64,000 bases of DNA, from contig JAWZSP010000009.1 in NCBI GenBank assembly GCA_034401135.1, forward strand, positions 248,001 to 312,000, given 5' to 3'. This DNA is from Volutella citrinella (taxonomy: Eukaryota > Ascomycota > Sordariomycetes > Hypocreales > Nectriaceae). A program made the position numbers and the translations under genes. The notes beneath the pieces are model-generated. The model saw nothing but the letters and a program-made list of their open reading frames with translations. It was not told the origin of the DNA and did no database searches. Positions 32,976-44,176 of the stretch are shown here, piece by piece (position 1 is the first letter of the stretch; each line of letters starts with the position of its first letter).

Positions 32976-33784
32976 TCGCCTGGTCGTCTGTTTATGTTTG
33001 TGGCCATGCTTGAGACGGATCCAGTTCAACTTCCGCCCCAATGGAGATTCGTCTCATCGCGTCGCGTCGTCTTCTCCGTCGTGCCCTCGGGCACTGTGAA
33101 ACTCGGTCCAGCGCTGGAGGAAGTCCACTTCCCTCTGTATCTCCTCCGTCGACCGCGGGCTAATGTTGGACCTCTTCGTCTCCTGGTGCCGTGTGGGGCT
33201 GTTGTGTACTCTCCCTCGCTCTTCGCACCCTTGATCCTCCTCGTCGCCTTCGTTCCCATACTCATATTCTTCATTGACCTCGTCCTCGTCCTGGTCGTCA
33301 TATACATTCTCGTCCTCATAGTCATTCCCATGCTCATGCTTGTCCTCGTCCTCATCCTGGTACTCATGCTCGTGCTCGTCCCAGCCCTCTTATTTTTCGT
33401 ATTCCTCTTCCTCTTGAGCATTTCCCTTTGCTCGCAAGATCCTGGTTCAACGCAGCCCAGTGCGAGCCGCGCCTGGGATGTTGTTCAACTCGACTGCCGC
33501 TCCCCTGCACTCAGAGCGTAATCTATTAACAGTATCTTATTAGCTTCTGTGTCCAACCCAATTCCATTCCCTGCTGTCCGCCAGTGACGTTGCTCTTGGT
33601 TATCCCCTGCAACTTCAGCCATGCTGTCGTGGGCACCAATATCGCCTACCATGCCTCTCAGATGTCTTGCTACTTCTACTTTGTCTTTCGGGGACTCCTG
33701 CTGAGTTTGAGATCGGATCGCTTGTTTATAAAGTAAGAGAGGAAGAAGCTGAGCCTGGCTCTGAGAAGTGGAAAAGCGAACCAC
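32976..33784 (-). pseudogene. Degenerate acidic-repeat coding remnant
   Basis: On the minus strand a frame of strongly acidic repeats (EYQDEDEDKHEHGNDYEDEN, then NEEYEYGNEGDEEDQ) is interrupted by stops. It is followed by QREVDFLQRWTEFHSARGHD, which looks like ordinary coding sequence until another stop. Upstream, 33784-33485 is open in a different frame. The low-complexity DNA also gives long nonsense ORFs rich in Met, Arg and Thr in the other frames. Probably a decayed gene. Confidence 0.35.
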
Positions 33785-34023
33785 ACGTAGTGACTATGCG
33801 CATAAAAGATTCACAAACTTGCTCTATTATTTGTCTACTGATCCTGCGGTTGTTACAAACAGGAATAATGCAAACAGAAACGCAACAAACAGCGACCCCG
33901 GCAAGGGAATTTGTGTTGCATGACCTCTGATCTCGCCCAGGGAACAATGATCTGCTAATCCCTGTCCCTGTGGTGTCACAGGGCCACTCTGCTAACAACT
34001 GCGTCTTTAGCTTCCTGTGCCCT

Positions 34024-34212
34024 AGGACGACGGCCAAGACAACGGAAACCTGTGCGATCACGAACCTTCTGTGCTCAAGAGAATCCGTCGTAGTGGAAGC
34101 CCTGATCCGGTAGCCAGCTCAGGCCCAGACCCGTGCTCTAGTAGCAATATGCCGTCCCGCCAGTATATGAAGCTGGCCTACTGGCTTTCTGATAGACTAG
34201 CACGACACATTT
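34024..34212 (+). pseudogene. Isolated coding-like exon fragment
   Basis: After an acceptor-like CCCTAG, the frame reads DDGQDNGNLCDHEPSVLKRI and ends YMKLAYWLSDRLARHI before TGA at 34210-34212. Composition is protein-like, but no matching upstream exon was found. It is probably part of the same decayed zone. Confidence 0.3.
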
Positions 34213-34281
34213 GATAACTAAGTCGGTCGCGGCGGAACCCCAAACTGTCCGTAACACATATACGTGGTAAGCAAAAGCTAA

Positions 34282-34797
34282 TTATAGCTGGCCCATCGAT
34301 GGATTTAACTTGACAAGAAAACAGACTATGAAAAAGGGAGAGCGGTAAGGTGTGGCGAAGCAAGGCAGGATAGTAGTGTTGCTGTTAGGTGAAATGGTGT
34401 GCTGACGAAAAGCTTCCTTTACATAACGTGTTTTCAGCGAATTGTTAATGAGCGCCAGAGACAGGAATTGAATAGTTAACAAGGTGAGTCCAAAGCCCCA
34501 GCCAAACAGGGTCGCACCAGTCCACTTGATTGTCGTTTCGTAGCCAGCCTCGGCCTCTTTGCTTGTGTCCAAGAACTCTTAAGTGCTTCGTTGATGACCG
34601 GACACCTGTGGTGATTGAACTCTGACTTCTTGATGCTTGTCCTGGCACTGGAGCAGAAGAGGGTCGCTAAATTGGCCGGCGAAATCGGCGGGTGGCATGG
34701 TATGGCATGGGATTATTTCCGCGGCGCCGTTGCATGCAAAAGTGACTGGATTGATTGCTTGGCCAAGTATGCTCAGCAGATAAAATACGCTGAGCAA
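34282..34797 (-). pseudogene. Membrane protein remnant interrupted by TAA
   Basis: One minus-strand frame runs from about 34797 to 34282 with a single TAA near 34577. The downstream part has a clear membrane segment (GATLFGWGFGLTLLTIQFLS) after EFLDTSKEAEAGYETTIKW. The upstream part starts LLSVFYLLSILGQAINPVTF, a signal-peptide-like stretch without an ATG. The stop could come from a CAA codon. Likely pseudogene; family unknown. Confidence 0.35.
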
Positions 34798-35656
34798 GCA
34801 CGACTATCCCAAAAGCCGGGCCAGCATTTCATATTTCATCAGCTATATCTCGCAATGCCACGCCACATCTGTAACATAAATGGTTACCGGGGGTTTAGCA
34901 TAGTAATATAATTTAGATGTATTAGTTGCCAACTTGTTAGGTTACCAGCAGTACACTCTTGATGTTAGCAAGAGCTTATACACTAAGGATCGAGACATTC
35001 AAAATTGTCGGATCCAATAGTGATGATGTATTGTGTGCGTGCTTACCCCACTTCTTGCAAGGGTTATGCGTTATTATATAAGCTAGTTATTTACATAATA
35101 TGCTCTTGATGAGAACGAGGCTTATTTGAGTTATTCGAGCTGCGTGCGGGGTCCGCATTCACCCGTTCTCCTAGAGTGATGCGTATCCTTCGCCCAATTG
35201 TGGGCCTGGCCACTGACTGGGCCCGACAAAAATCATCTCGGCGGAGTTGGTCTAAGCACATAAGTTAAGAAACTAAGGCCTTTCCGAAAAGCAAAGGATT
35301 ATTAAGCCATCCGGGGAAAGTAATATACGCGACGCGTGAGCGTGCAAAGTGCCGCTGGAGCAGCCGACTCCGTGCCTATGTCGGTTAATTGGCTGCACAG
35401 CTTTAAAATGTCATCGGGGAAACCATTTAAGCGGCAGCATATAAGCGGCAGCATATAAGCGACAACAGTGCTGCGTTGAATGGCCCTTGTAAAAAGGTGG
35501 GGCGGCAACGTTGTTTCTAATTGATTATATAAAGATAAACCTTTCTTGAGTGTAGCATGGCTGGAATCAAAACAGATTACATTGATAGTCTTATTTCCAA
35601 TGTTGATTAAACCTGCAAAGCATTTTTCTATTCTTTTAGTTACCTTCTTATCGAAT
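34798..35656. other. AT-rich spacer before epoxide hydrolase
   Basis: No gene recognised. A direct duplication of GGCAGCATATAAGC occurs at about 35433-35460. An open frame extends upstream of the epoxide hydrolase start. Confidence 0.5.
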
Positions 35657-37030
35657 ATGTCGTCATCATTCGCTGACAAACCGCCTTCTCCGAGGCTTTG
35701 TCTCACCGATAAGGACTTGAACCTGACTTTCAAGGCAACATTTACGGATGATATTACCCCATTTAAGATCAATGTTAACCAAAATTTCTTGGATGTCACA
35801 AAGCTCAAGCTCTCTCTCACGCGTTACATTGACGACATGGACCAACCCGAGTTTGCAGAGGGCCCTTTCAGGTTCACTGACGGGCCCCCACGACACAAGG
35901 TAGAAGAAATTGCCAATTACTGGTCGAAGGAATACGACTGGCGCAAAGTCGAGGCTTCGCTCAACAAGGAATTCAAACACTTTACCACAATTGTTCAAAT
36001 CGGCAAGGGGTCCACTGCTGAATCTATTCCGTTGCACTTCGTCCATCATCGGTCTCCACGAAAGGATGCAATTCCTCTACTTTTTATTCATGGATGGCCT
36101 GGATCGTTCTTAGAGGTCGACAATCTCATCAAGCCTCTTACCAACCCAGAAAATGCCAGTCATCCTGCCTTTCACGTCGTCGCGCCGTCCATCCCGGGAT
36201 ATGGGTTTTCGCCCGCTGCGAGGAAGCCTGGCATGGGCTATCGCAAATCTGGTGTTGTGTTCCAGAGTTTGATGCAGAAATTGGGATATTCCAAGTTCGT
36301 CTGGCAGGGCGGTGATGCTGGTGATTTTATCGGCCGGCTCATGTCCGTTGACTCTCCCGACGCGGTTGTATCAGCCGTTTCAAATTTTTGGAACGTGGGC
36401 CTCACCGCAGATGATATGGCACGGTATAAAAACGGCACGGCTACTGACGACGAAAAATATGTTATTGAACATGGACAAAACTACACAGATAACATGTGGT
36501 CTTACGGAATGGTGCACCAGACTCGACCTTTGAAGCTCGCAATCGGCCTTGGCGATAGCCCGATTGGGCTGGCCATGTGGATATATGACCTCATGATTGT
36601 TCTTGTACAAGACCGCAATATCTGGACGCCCGAGCGAATCATTACCTGGACCATGATGCATTACATTAATGGACCGTACGGGCCATTCAGTTTGTATAAA
36701 CATGGGCGAGCGGTAAGACCATTATGCAACCACCTGTGCAATGACCTTGTTAATGTCTCTTAGGATGGTGTGGTATCTCTGCAAGGAATTGGGCATATTC
36801 CATATGTGCGCCAGCCAGTAGCATCATCGCAATTTCCATACGATAATGGTTTCCGCACACCCTTGCACTGGGCTGTTCGAGGGGGCAATGTGAAGTACAT
36901 CACTCGTCACGATAGAGGTGGACATTTCGCGACTCTGGATGCCCCGGACTTATTGGTTGATGACATCAGGAAGTTTTTTGGAGACAAGGAGCTGTCAGGA
37001 ACCAAGGTGTTTGACACCGGAGCAGCTTAG
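35657..37030 (+). CDS. Epoxide hydrolase, alpha/beta-hydrolase with N-terminal EHN domain (440 aa)
   Basis: Exon 1 is 35657-36712, intron 36713-36763 (GTAAGA...TCTTAG), exon 2 36764-37030. The start MSSSFADKPPSPRL is used; an in-frame ATG at 35600 would add 19 mostly hydrophobic residues. The N-terminal part (NFLDVTKLKLSLTRYIDD; NYWSKEYDWRKVEASLNKEF) matches the EHN domain of microsomal epoxide hydrolases. HGWPGS forms the oxyanion hole. The nucleophile Asp is in GGDAGDF, where the usual Trp after Asp is Ala. The His is in DRGGHFA. The enzyme opens epoxides to diols. Its DNA is AT-rich and it lies inside a degraded region, yet its frame is intact. Confidence 0.92.
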
Positions 37031-37831
37031 ATTCGGATTTTAGCTACAAGGACCTTGCTACGTTGCTCATAGCGAATATGGCGCGACAATGTACAAGCCC
37101 CGCGCCATTTGTCACGCACATAGTAAATAAACCAACCTTGAACAGCTGCACGAAATAACATACAATGGACCCTCAACATATAATAATATGCCAGGCCGAT
37201 AAATTGGAAGGATACAAATTCTTGTAATTATATTGGAGAGATTGATTGACAGGGGGTGTCACACAACCAGATGGTGGGGTCTAGGAATATTCACAAGATA
37301 CTATGGTCTCAAAGACATAGCATTAGCTGGATAGCCCGGTTTTCTTTCCCTGGTTAATGATAGGTTGATACGTCCTCAATATTATATGTTTACAACCGTT
37401 GTATAACGTGACGCATTTGTCGCTCTGACCGAATGGAAGAGAGTATCTGTTTACCTTAGGCTTCTTTAACAATTAGTAGTTTAAGTACCAATTCCGCTTT
37501 GTACATCTTTTAAAAGTCGACGGCCCTATTGAAAGCTGCCTTACTTTTAGGTTTCCTTATCTATAGCTCACCAGAGTATTGCTTTACGCCTCGTTGAATT
37601 GTATATGAATTAAGACGGTGTGTCAATCGCACTTCTTATTAAGATAACTTGTGATAACCTCATGACAAGTCAGACTTACTATAAGCGATGCTAATGTCGA
37701 AACTACTTATATACGACCCAGTCACTCAACTGTCACAAGTTGCAACCTAGCATTGTGTAATAACAATACTGGATCTTGATACACCCCAACATAAACTATC
37801 CACTCCGAACTTTCAAACCTTTTCAATGGTT
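37031..37831. other. AT-rich gene-free spacer
   Basis: Strongly AT-rich sequence with no coding frame of note, compatible with mutated repeat DNA, but no transposon end or open transposase was recognised. Confidence 0.5.
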
Positions 37832-38419
37832 TCAACAGCTTCTCTGATAGGCTTCTGAACTGTGGACCCGGCACCAGGTTACGCGCAACCCAAGCAACGA
37901 ACCCCATGCCCCGTGAGAGGCCTCATCAAACCGACTCATGTCGGAGACTAAACGACAGGAGCCGCCTGTCCAGCCCCATTTGACTTGGGCAACAACCTCA
38001 AGCGCGATGAAGGCAATGAGGGAACGGAAGATGGTGGCCAGAGCGGCAATGAGGGCGTTGAGGGTGAGGCTGCCCTGGCCCCATGAGGGAAGTTCTTGTC
38101 CATCAAAGCGACGCAGAATCAGCACAATGGCAATAAAGGTGGCAGCTGCGAAGACGAGGCTGAGGATCTCATGTCGCCAGCCGAGAGTAGCACTGGGATG
38201 TTTCGGTCGTTGGCTAGGCGAGGGCAATCACGCCGAGTTCTTTGGTTCAACAACTAGCTCAAGCCGTCTCCTGTTGTGTCCTGATGGGACCGAAGTCGAG
38301 CGCAGAGATTGTCGACCATTGGATGGGGTTATTTCCAAGGCAGTACCCAGTGTCCCATCTGTGGATGCAACAAGGAAGCGTGAGAGCTCGCCTGGCTCGT
38401 GGGAAGGGTTTGTATCCAT
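37832..38419 (-). pseudogene. DUF3176-type membrane protein, N-terminal fragment with in-frame TGA
   Basis: The minus frame from 38419 reads MDTNPSHEPGELSRFLVAST, meets TGA near 38226, then continues RPKHPSATLGWRHEILSLVF and a long hydrophobic part, ending in TGG-type loop GGSCRLVSDMSRFDEASHG. These blocks are characteristic of the N-terminus of fungal DUF3176 membrane proteins, normally about 600 residues. The frame stops at 37832 and the remaining domains are absent, so this is a truncated pseudogene. The TGA could come from CGA by one C to T change. Confidence 0.7.
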
Positions 38420-38953
38420 TGCGATGGGCCGCGGGCGATATCATCCGAGATGTGGAGTGGAGGAGGAGGTGTGGCCCTGATATAGTAGTGCGAATGTCTC
38501 AATCTATGTTGCACATGTGGTCGGTGAGGCGAATGCCCCTGAGTACGAGGCGAAGTCAGCAGGAGCTGACACCGCAACACACACGGCATCGCCTGTGTGA
38601 TAATTTAATTCGCAGCTGGTGCACGATTACACGCAAATTTGTGTTATTGTATGACGGTAAGCCCGCTCGGGCCTTCCGTTACTACTCCGGTGTAGAACCG
38701 TATCGAGGCTGTGCCATGGTGACACAGGATCGCAGCTTTCGTCAGCATGATGTTTCACAGCCACGACTTGAGCCGCATGCATAGGCTTGAACTTGGTTGA
38801 CCACGTCTAGGACTCTGGCCGTGACTGGTTGTCTCTAGCTGCAAGACCATGCTGATACCGTTACACCCATTCCAATGACATGAGCTTTCATCACAGGGAG
38901 TATGAGTAAAGAGCCGCAATATCCAATTTGCATCCCATTCAAACATAGAATCT
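38420..38953. other. Intergenic, nothing recognised
   Basis: Overlapping frames on + (38242-38784) are shadows without family resemblance. It is the 3' flank of the asparagine-synthetase-like gene. Confidence 0.5.
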
Positions 38954-41337
38954 CTATTCCGATGAAGCCGTAGCAACGCCGAACCTCTGGCTCATAACCA
39001 CCAAGCCGCCAACCACAAGACAGTTCCTGAAAGCTTGGGGGGCAGCATCATCGCCAAACCCACTCTCAAGCGACTCCTGAACAGCAGGCCACTCAACGAA
39101 TCCGAGAGCTCCAATATTCTCCTCTGTCAGCAGCTTGCTAAACAGCTGGTGCAGCGGCCCCCCCTTGGACCACTTGGCCGGCGCGCTGAAGGGGTGCTTA
39201 CGTCGAAGGTAGAGCTCCTCCGAGATGAAGGGCTTGACGGCCTCGCGCAGAATCCACTTCTCCCAAAGCATGCCCCCGTCCTGATCGGTGCTGTTGTCCC
39301 ACCAGCCAGTGCTACCGGCTTCTCGGGCATCGTTGGGCGCGTAGTACAACTTCATAGAAGGGGGGATGTTGCCCATGAGCTCTGCGAGTTGGTGGTCGAG
39401 GAACGGCTGGCGGCCCTCGACGCTGTGCGCCATCTCGCTGCGGTCGCCGAGGGCTGTCAGGAGGAAGTTTGCGAGCTGCGACTTGGTCCAAGAGTACATG
39501 GTCGTGTGCAGGACGTGCCAGTTGTTCTTGATGTTTTCCCGAGCAGCCGGCGACCAGGTGTCGAGGACCTTTCGGAGCTTATCAGACGCGGAATACTTGG
39601 TCTGCCATGCCGGTGTCAATAGGTCCTGGTCCATGGCTCCCGCCGCGATGGTCAAGGGAACATTCAAGTTGCCGAGCTCCTTGATCAGTTCAGGGTCAAT
39701 GTCTAGCTTCCTTGGCTTGACCCCTTCCTTTTGCAGCTTGGCCATCATGTCGCCCAGTGCCTTCATACGGAGGGTCTGTCGAAGAGCCTCGTTCGTTTGG
39801 AGAGGAAGGTCTGGGCTGGCTTGATCGAGCTCGCCCAGGAAATCCGGCATGAACCAGGGGTAGCCGCCAAATAGCTCATCAGCTCCTTCGCCAGTGAGGA
39901 CAACCTTGATGCCTTGATCCCGCGGTAGCTCAGACAGGGCGTACTTGCCGACGGTATTGAGATCGGCGATGAACTGCTCATTATGCCACACAGCATTCTC
40001 AAAGTGGCGAGCCAGCTCATTCTCGTCCATGCTCTTCAGATGGATATCGACACCCAAGAACTCTGCCGTCCTTTGAGCAACGTCTGCATACGTCAGTGAG
40101 TGGCCGGCGCTAATCGTCATTTATCACACACCTGATTCGTCAAAGCCAGAGTCCTTGTCGAACTGGATGCAGAAGCACGCGAGCTTTTTCTTGAGATCCT
40201 GGCTGCCGATTTTGACCTCCTTTTGCTCGACGAGGTACTTTACGATGCCAGCAATTGCGGATGAGTCGAGTCCACCGGAAAGGTAGACGCCGACTGGGAC
40301 ATCTGCTCGCAGCCGCAGCCGCACTGCCTCGATGACCTTTTCTCGCACCTCTGCGACCATGTCGTATACGGAACGTGTCTCCACATGTCGCTAGTATCGT
40401 TAGTAACTAGCTAGGTTCAAGATGCATAGTAATATATAGCAAACTCACCTTGTCTCGGTAAGTGAGGTCCCAGTATTGATGGTGCTCGATGGTTCCATCA
40501 GGGAGCGCCTTGAGACAATGACCAGGCTCGAGCTGTTGTGCGAAGTCGTTAGCAATGATATTTCGGTTACGTCTTCCCACGTTTTGTCTTGTTTGGATTG
40601 AAATGGACTTACTCGCTTCACACCCTTGAACCACGTATCGCTACCAACTGAGCATGAGTTCAGAGCAATGCTGTCAACATCCCACTCTGGCTTCCATCCG
40701 AGCGGGAGAAAGGCCTTGACTTCGGAAGCTAGGAGTAGGTTGTTGTTGACGATGGTCCAGAATAGGGGCTTGATGCCAAAGCGATCCCGCGCAGCATGCA
40801 CTTCGCCGGAGCGTTCGTCGTAGAGGACAAAGGCATACTCTCCACGGAGGTGCTCCATGAAGGCAGGGGCTCCGTATTGCTTGTAGAGGGCAATCACTAG
40901 CTCCGAGTCGCTGTGTCCGCGGAACTTGTACCCAAATTCCTTGATGCAACGCGCCCGGAGCTCTTCATCGCCGTACAGCTCTCCCATGACGACGGCGTGA
41001 ATGCGGCCCTCATCATCGTGAAGTGGCTGTTCACCCTCGGGCGAAAGATCCACAATGGCCAATCGGCAGTGCCCAAGGCCTTAGTTGATCTACGTGTCAG
41101 CATGGAGAGCTACAAATGAGCCGTGAGGCAGCAAAGTGACAGGCAGGCTGACTGACCAACGGTGTTATCAGCATTTGTCCAGACATCTCGGGAATCAGGT
41201 CCCCGGTGGTGAATCTGCTCTAAGCTGGACAAGAGGTTTGATTCAAGCATCAATTTCGACTCATTGCAGGCCGCAGGCGTCTCACCACTGGCCGGAGCCC
41301 GGCGGTGGAGGGCGATGCAGGCAGAGAGGCCACACAT
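38954..41337 (-). CDS. Asparagine synthetase-like, glutamine-hydrolysing (AsnB type)
   Basis: At least five exons from the ATG at 41335-41337 to 38954. The initiator is followed by the nucleophilic Cys (MCGLSACIALHRR), exposed after Met removal, as in class II glutamine amidotransferases. LEQIHHRGPDS and LGHCRLAIVDLSPEGEQP follow. The synthetase half has the ATP PP-loop YLSGGLDSSAIAG and GEGADELFGGYPWF. The final intron is about 40086-40130, joining DESG to DVAQRTAEFLGVD. The protein is somewhat longer than a typical housekeeping asparagine synthetase (estimated near 700 residues). Such paralogues amidate either aspartate or the carboxylate of a secondary metabolite; its lone position beside a Zn2Cys6 gene makes a specialised role possible but unproven. 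Confidence 0.9.
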
Positions 41338-41921
41338 GGCTTGGGAGTCGGCACTCGGAATTTGGACAGTCTCAAAGGTTTATGGAACGATCAGGAGGGC
41401 AGAAACGAGCGTGCCAGAGTAGCCGGTATGCTCTTTGTCTGTTGAAAACGGAATACAAGATGATTGCCTGTCCCAAGATGCGGATGATGAAGAGTCCTAG
41501 CCAGTTTGTGAGGGATTTCTTCTTTTGACACGGACTGTCGGTCAACGGATAAGACCTCAGCCCATGATATGTGAAACATGTGTTTCTTTGAGTTTGTTGA
41601 GCCCCCACGAAAGACAGCTGGCCTTCGGCTGCCCGGAAGAGTCCCGCCGTGAGGGACACAGGCAACTGAGACGGTGGCGGCCGGATGTGGAATGATCGGC
41701 GAATATAGCCGTCAAAACGTCCCACGACAACGGCGATCGGCCGCATTGATGTATTCGACGTCTTGGCAACGCCGGTCTCGGGTGCCCGGGCGCCGGGCGG
41801 AATAGTCAAACTGTCAATCCGTCAAGACAGTAGAACCGAGCGGCATCGGCTAGCTTCCCATTGGGCAGATGCGTCCATGTCTTGGATTGTACACTTCGCG
41901 CAAGCCCCAAGATTCCAAATG
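41338..41921. other. Intergenic, nothing recognised
   Basis: Promoter of the asparagine-synthetase-like gene and 3' flank of the regulator. Short overlapping frames show no family resemblance. Confidence 0.5.
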
Positions 41922-43697
41922 CTATTGCAGAACGAATAGGCTTGCCCCGCCGGAATGGAGCTCGTCTCTGATGTCCACCGGCCGTCCCAGCTGTGCCTGG
42001 ACCGCTGTGACATTGACCAGGCATTGGTGAGCTCGCTCAAAGTTTTGGCCGAACCTGCTCATCGCCGCAAAGCGATTGAGGACCCATTCTCTGTCTTGGG
42101 CGTCGTCTGTCTCGAGGCCAGCTGCGAACAGCGGCCATGCCATCCTCATCATAGCTTCATTGCCTCCGTGCCGGTATGATTGCGAGGCGAGGTCCATGAT
42201 GCTCTTCAATGCGTCTGTCCGGTACGCTGAGAGGCGCGCATCTCCGCCGAATCGCGTCGTGCGGATAAAGTCAAGGATGCAGGCATAAAAGTGCGGGACA
42301 ATGGTGCGCATGTTGGCGACCAGACGGTGCTCGTTGGTTGTTTCTGGAGAGAGGTTCGCAGCCACCTCCATCAGCTCGCGATATTCGCTGCCCAGGCTGT
42401 GAATCGACCTCTGGACCTCGAGGGCTCGGACCTTTGCTGCGGTGGCATCGACTTTGTACATGGTGTCGAGCTGCGCAACGACAAACCGCAGGTGGTAGCA
42501 GACGCCGAGGAGGGCAAAGACAGACCTGTTCTCGATGTCGTCCACCAGCTCGCTCTGGGGGTAGTCTTCGCCCCATGTGAGTCTATACAGGGAGTTGGAA
42601 AATCGATTCAGTGCCTTCATGTCTTCGATGGACTGATGCAGATCGTCATGTGCACTGCTTTCTTCTGATATCATGTCGCCCAATGTTGCAGTAAGATGTC
42701 CGCCCATGCCACAGAAGGCTGCGGCCGAGTCAATCCCGGACATCCACAGTATCAATCGAGACGAATAGAGTGTGAGCTCTTGGTCGTTGCTTTCGGAGGA
42801 AGAAGGCTCTTCCCTTTGCGAGGCAGCGAATCTCATTGCCCAGGGCGTTGTATCCACGGATGGCAGACGTAGTCTACTGTTGAAATGATGCTTGATCAGA
42901 TGTGCTGCACCATTCAGATGTTTTGTGATACCAATACACCGGTCATCGCCATAATGTTGCTCGTACAGGAGCATCAGATAGAGCGCCGTACATATTGAAT
43001 CCATCTGTAGCTTGTTGTCGGACTGTTGGCTAATCATCTCGGCCATCATTCTAGCAGCAGTCGAGTAGTGCCACCTCGGAGACCCGACTTTGTGATCGTC
43101 ATGGGCGACGGCATGGCGTCGGAAGCTCATCTCCTTGCCACCCACCGCAAGAACCATGTGCATCACGATCGGATCTGCTTGTGCGTGCTGGAACATGATG
43201 GAGTAGAGGGAATAGTCTGGGTTCTTGGTGTGATGCAGCTGCGCAAATGCAGTCCGGAAATAGCGGACGGATTCGTGATCGGCGGCCGAGAAGACCACGG
43301 ACGAGGCCCCAGCTGGTGGCACGGGCACTAGGAAGGCCGACAGGGATGCCGACATGTCATGATGCATGAAATCTTGCATCCAAGTTGGAGAAGCGGGTGG
43401 AGAGAAGATGCTGTTCAGCCCTGCAACGGCTTGCTTGCTTGTCCGTCGTCGAAGGGCCTTGGAGGTCTGCTTCCGGGGGGCATAGTCGCAGAGAAGCCTC
43501 AGTCGGAGACAACGACGGCACTGCGGCTTCGTCTCATCGCATTTGACCTTTTTCGCTCGGCAGGTCCAGCAACCGTCGCGAGAACGGGGTCCATTGCGGC
43601 CTACCAACGCGGACCCGACGGGGTGGTCAAGAATTGCCTCAGACGATTGCCGCGGCATGGCCATGTGCGGATTGATGGGTCCTGCCGATGGCGTCAT
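41922..43697 (-). CDS. Zn2Cys6 transcription factor (591 aa), single exon
   Basis: The start is the ATG at 43695-43697 (MTPSAGPINPHMAMPRQSSE); the longer frame upstream lacks an ATG. The zinc cluster is RDGCWTCRAKKVKCDETKPQCRRCLRLRLLC, spacing C-x2-C-x6-C...C-x2-C-x6-C; it is given here in part only as CWTCRAKKVKC and CRRCLRLRLLC. The rest is the helical fungal-specific domain (LYLMLLYEQHYGDDRCIG; FANL-type helices to the end). It is nuclear by function. It lies between the asparagine-synthetase-like gene (same strand, downstream) and the divergent M20 amidohydrolase, either of which could be its target. Confidence 0.93.
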   Translation of the reverse strand: MTPSAGPINPHMAMPRQSSEAILDHPVGSALVGRNGPRSRDGCWTCRAKKVKCDETKPQCRRCLRLRLLCDYAPRKQTSKALRRRTSKQAVAGLNSIFSPPASPTWMQDFMHHDMSASLSAFLVPVPPAGASSVVFSAADHESVRYFRTAFAQLHHTKNPDYSLYSIMFQHAQADPIVMHMVLAVGGKEMSFRRHAVAHDDHKVGSPRWHYSTAARMMAEMISQQSDNKLQMDSICTALYLMLLYEQHYGDDRCIGITKHLNGAAHLIKHHFNSRLRLPSVDTTPWAMRFAASQREEPSSSESNDQELTLYSSRLILWMSGIDSAAAFCGMGGHLTATLGDMISEESSAHDDLHQSIEDMKALNRFSNSLYRLTWGEDYPQSELVDDIENRSVFALLGVCYHLRFVVAQLDTMYKVDATAAKVRALEVQRSIHSLGSEYRELMEVAANLSPETTNEHRLVANMRTIVPHFYACILDFIRTTRFGGDARLSAYRTDALKSIMDLASQSYRHGGNEAMMRMAWPLFAAGLETDDAQDREWVLNRFAAMSRFGQNFERAHQCLVNVTAVQAQLGRPVDIRDELHSGGASLFVLQ

Positions 43698-44176
43698 GCA
43701 ACAGAGGGGATAAGGGGATGATGGATATGAATGGTGATGTGCAAACAACGGGCCTTTGTTAAGACGGGTAGCCGACAGTCGGCAACGACAGTCAGACGAC
43801 CCACGCGGAGGAGTGTGATGGGATGCGATGAGGAGTCAAGCCCAGCAGGTCCCCGACAGATCTATCCGCCCTCTCTTGCCCTTCAAGGCCAGTTCAGCTT
43901 CGGCGCTGATTAAGCTCGATCACATCATCGCCGGGTCCTGTCAATGGCGACAGCCAACTGTGGGTTGCCGACGCTCGGCACGACGCTAATGCCAGTGGTC
44001 GGCAACAGACCGGGGACAGTCTGCAGATGGAGACCCCACACAATATCCGCCGGGGATGACATGCAAAAGCCTGAAAACATGGCACGTCATGTGATGGGTA
44101 GACGACAACCTTGTCTCTGTAACTGTTCTCTCCTGGCTTTGAAGTGCACTCGACATTCGACACAGGACCGGCGACA
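43698..44176. promoter_or_regulatory. Divergent promoter between regulator and M20 amidohydrolase
   Basis: A 479-bp spacer with several CGG/CCG triplets and short dyads containing GTCGGCAAC and GTTGCCGAC (43785 and 43965 areas), which could bind a Zn2Cys6 dimer. Function is inferred from position. Confidence 0.45.

Noticed and set aside
32970..33521. Very hydrophobic 183-codon + frame resembling a membrane protein
   Set aside because: It is the complement of an acidic low-complexity repeat on the minus strand; the Val/Leu/Ile run is an artefact of GAG/GAC-type codons.
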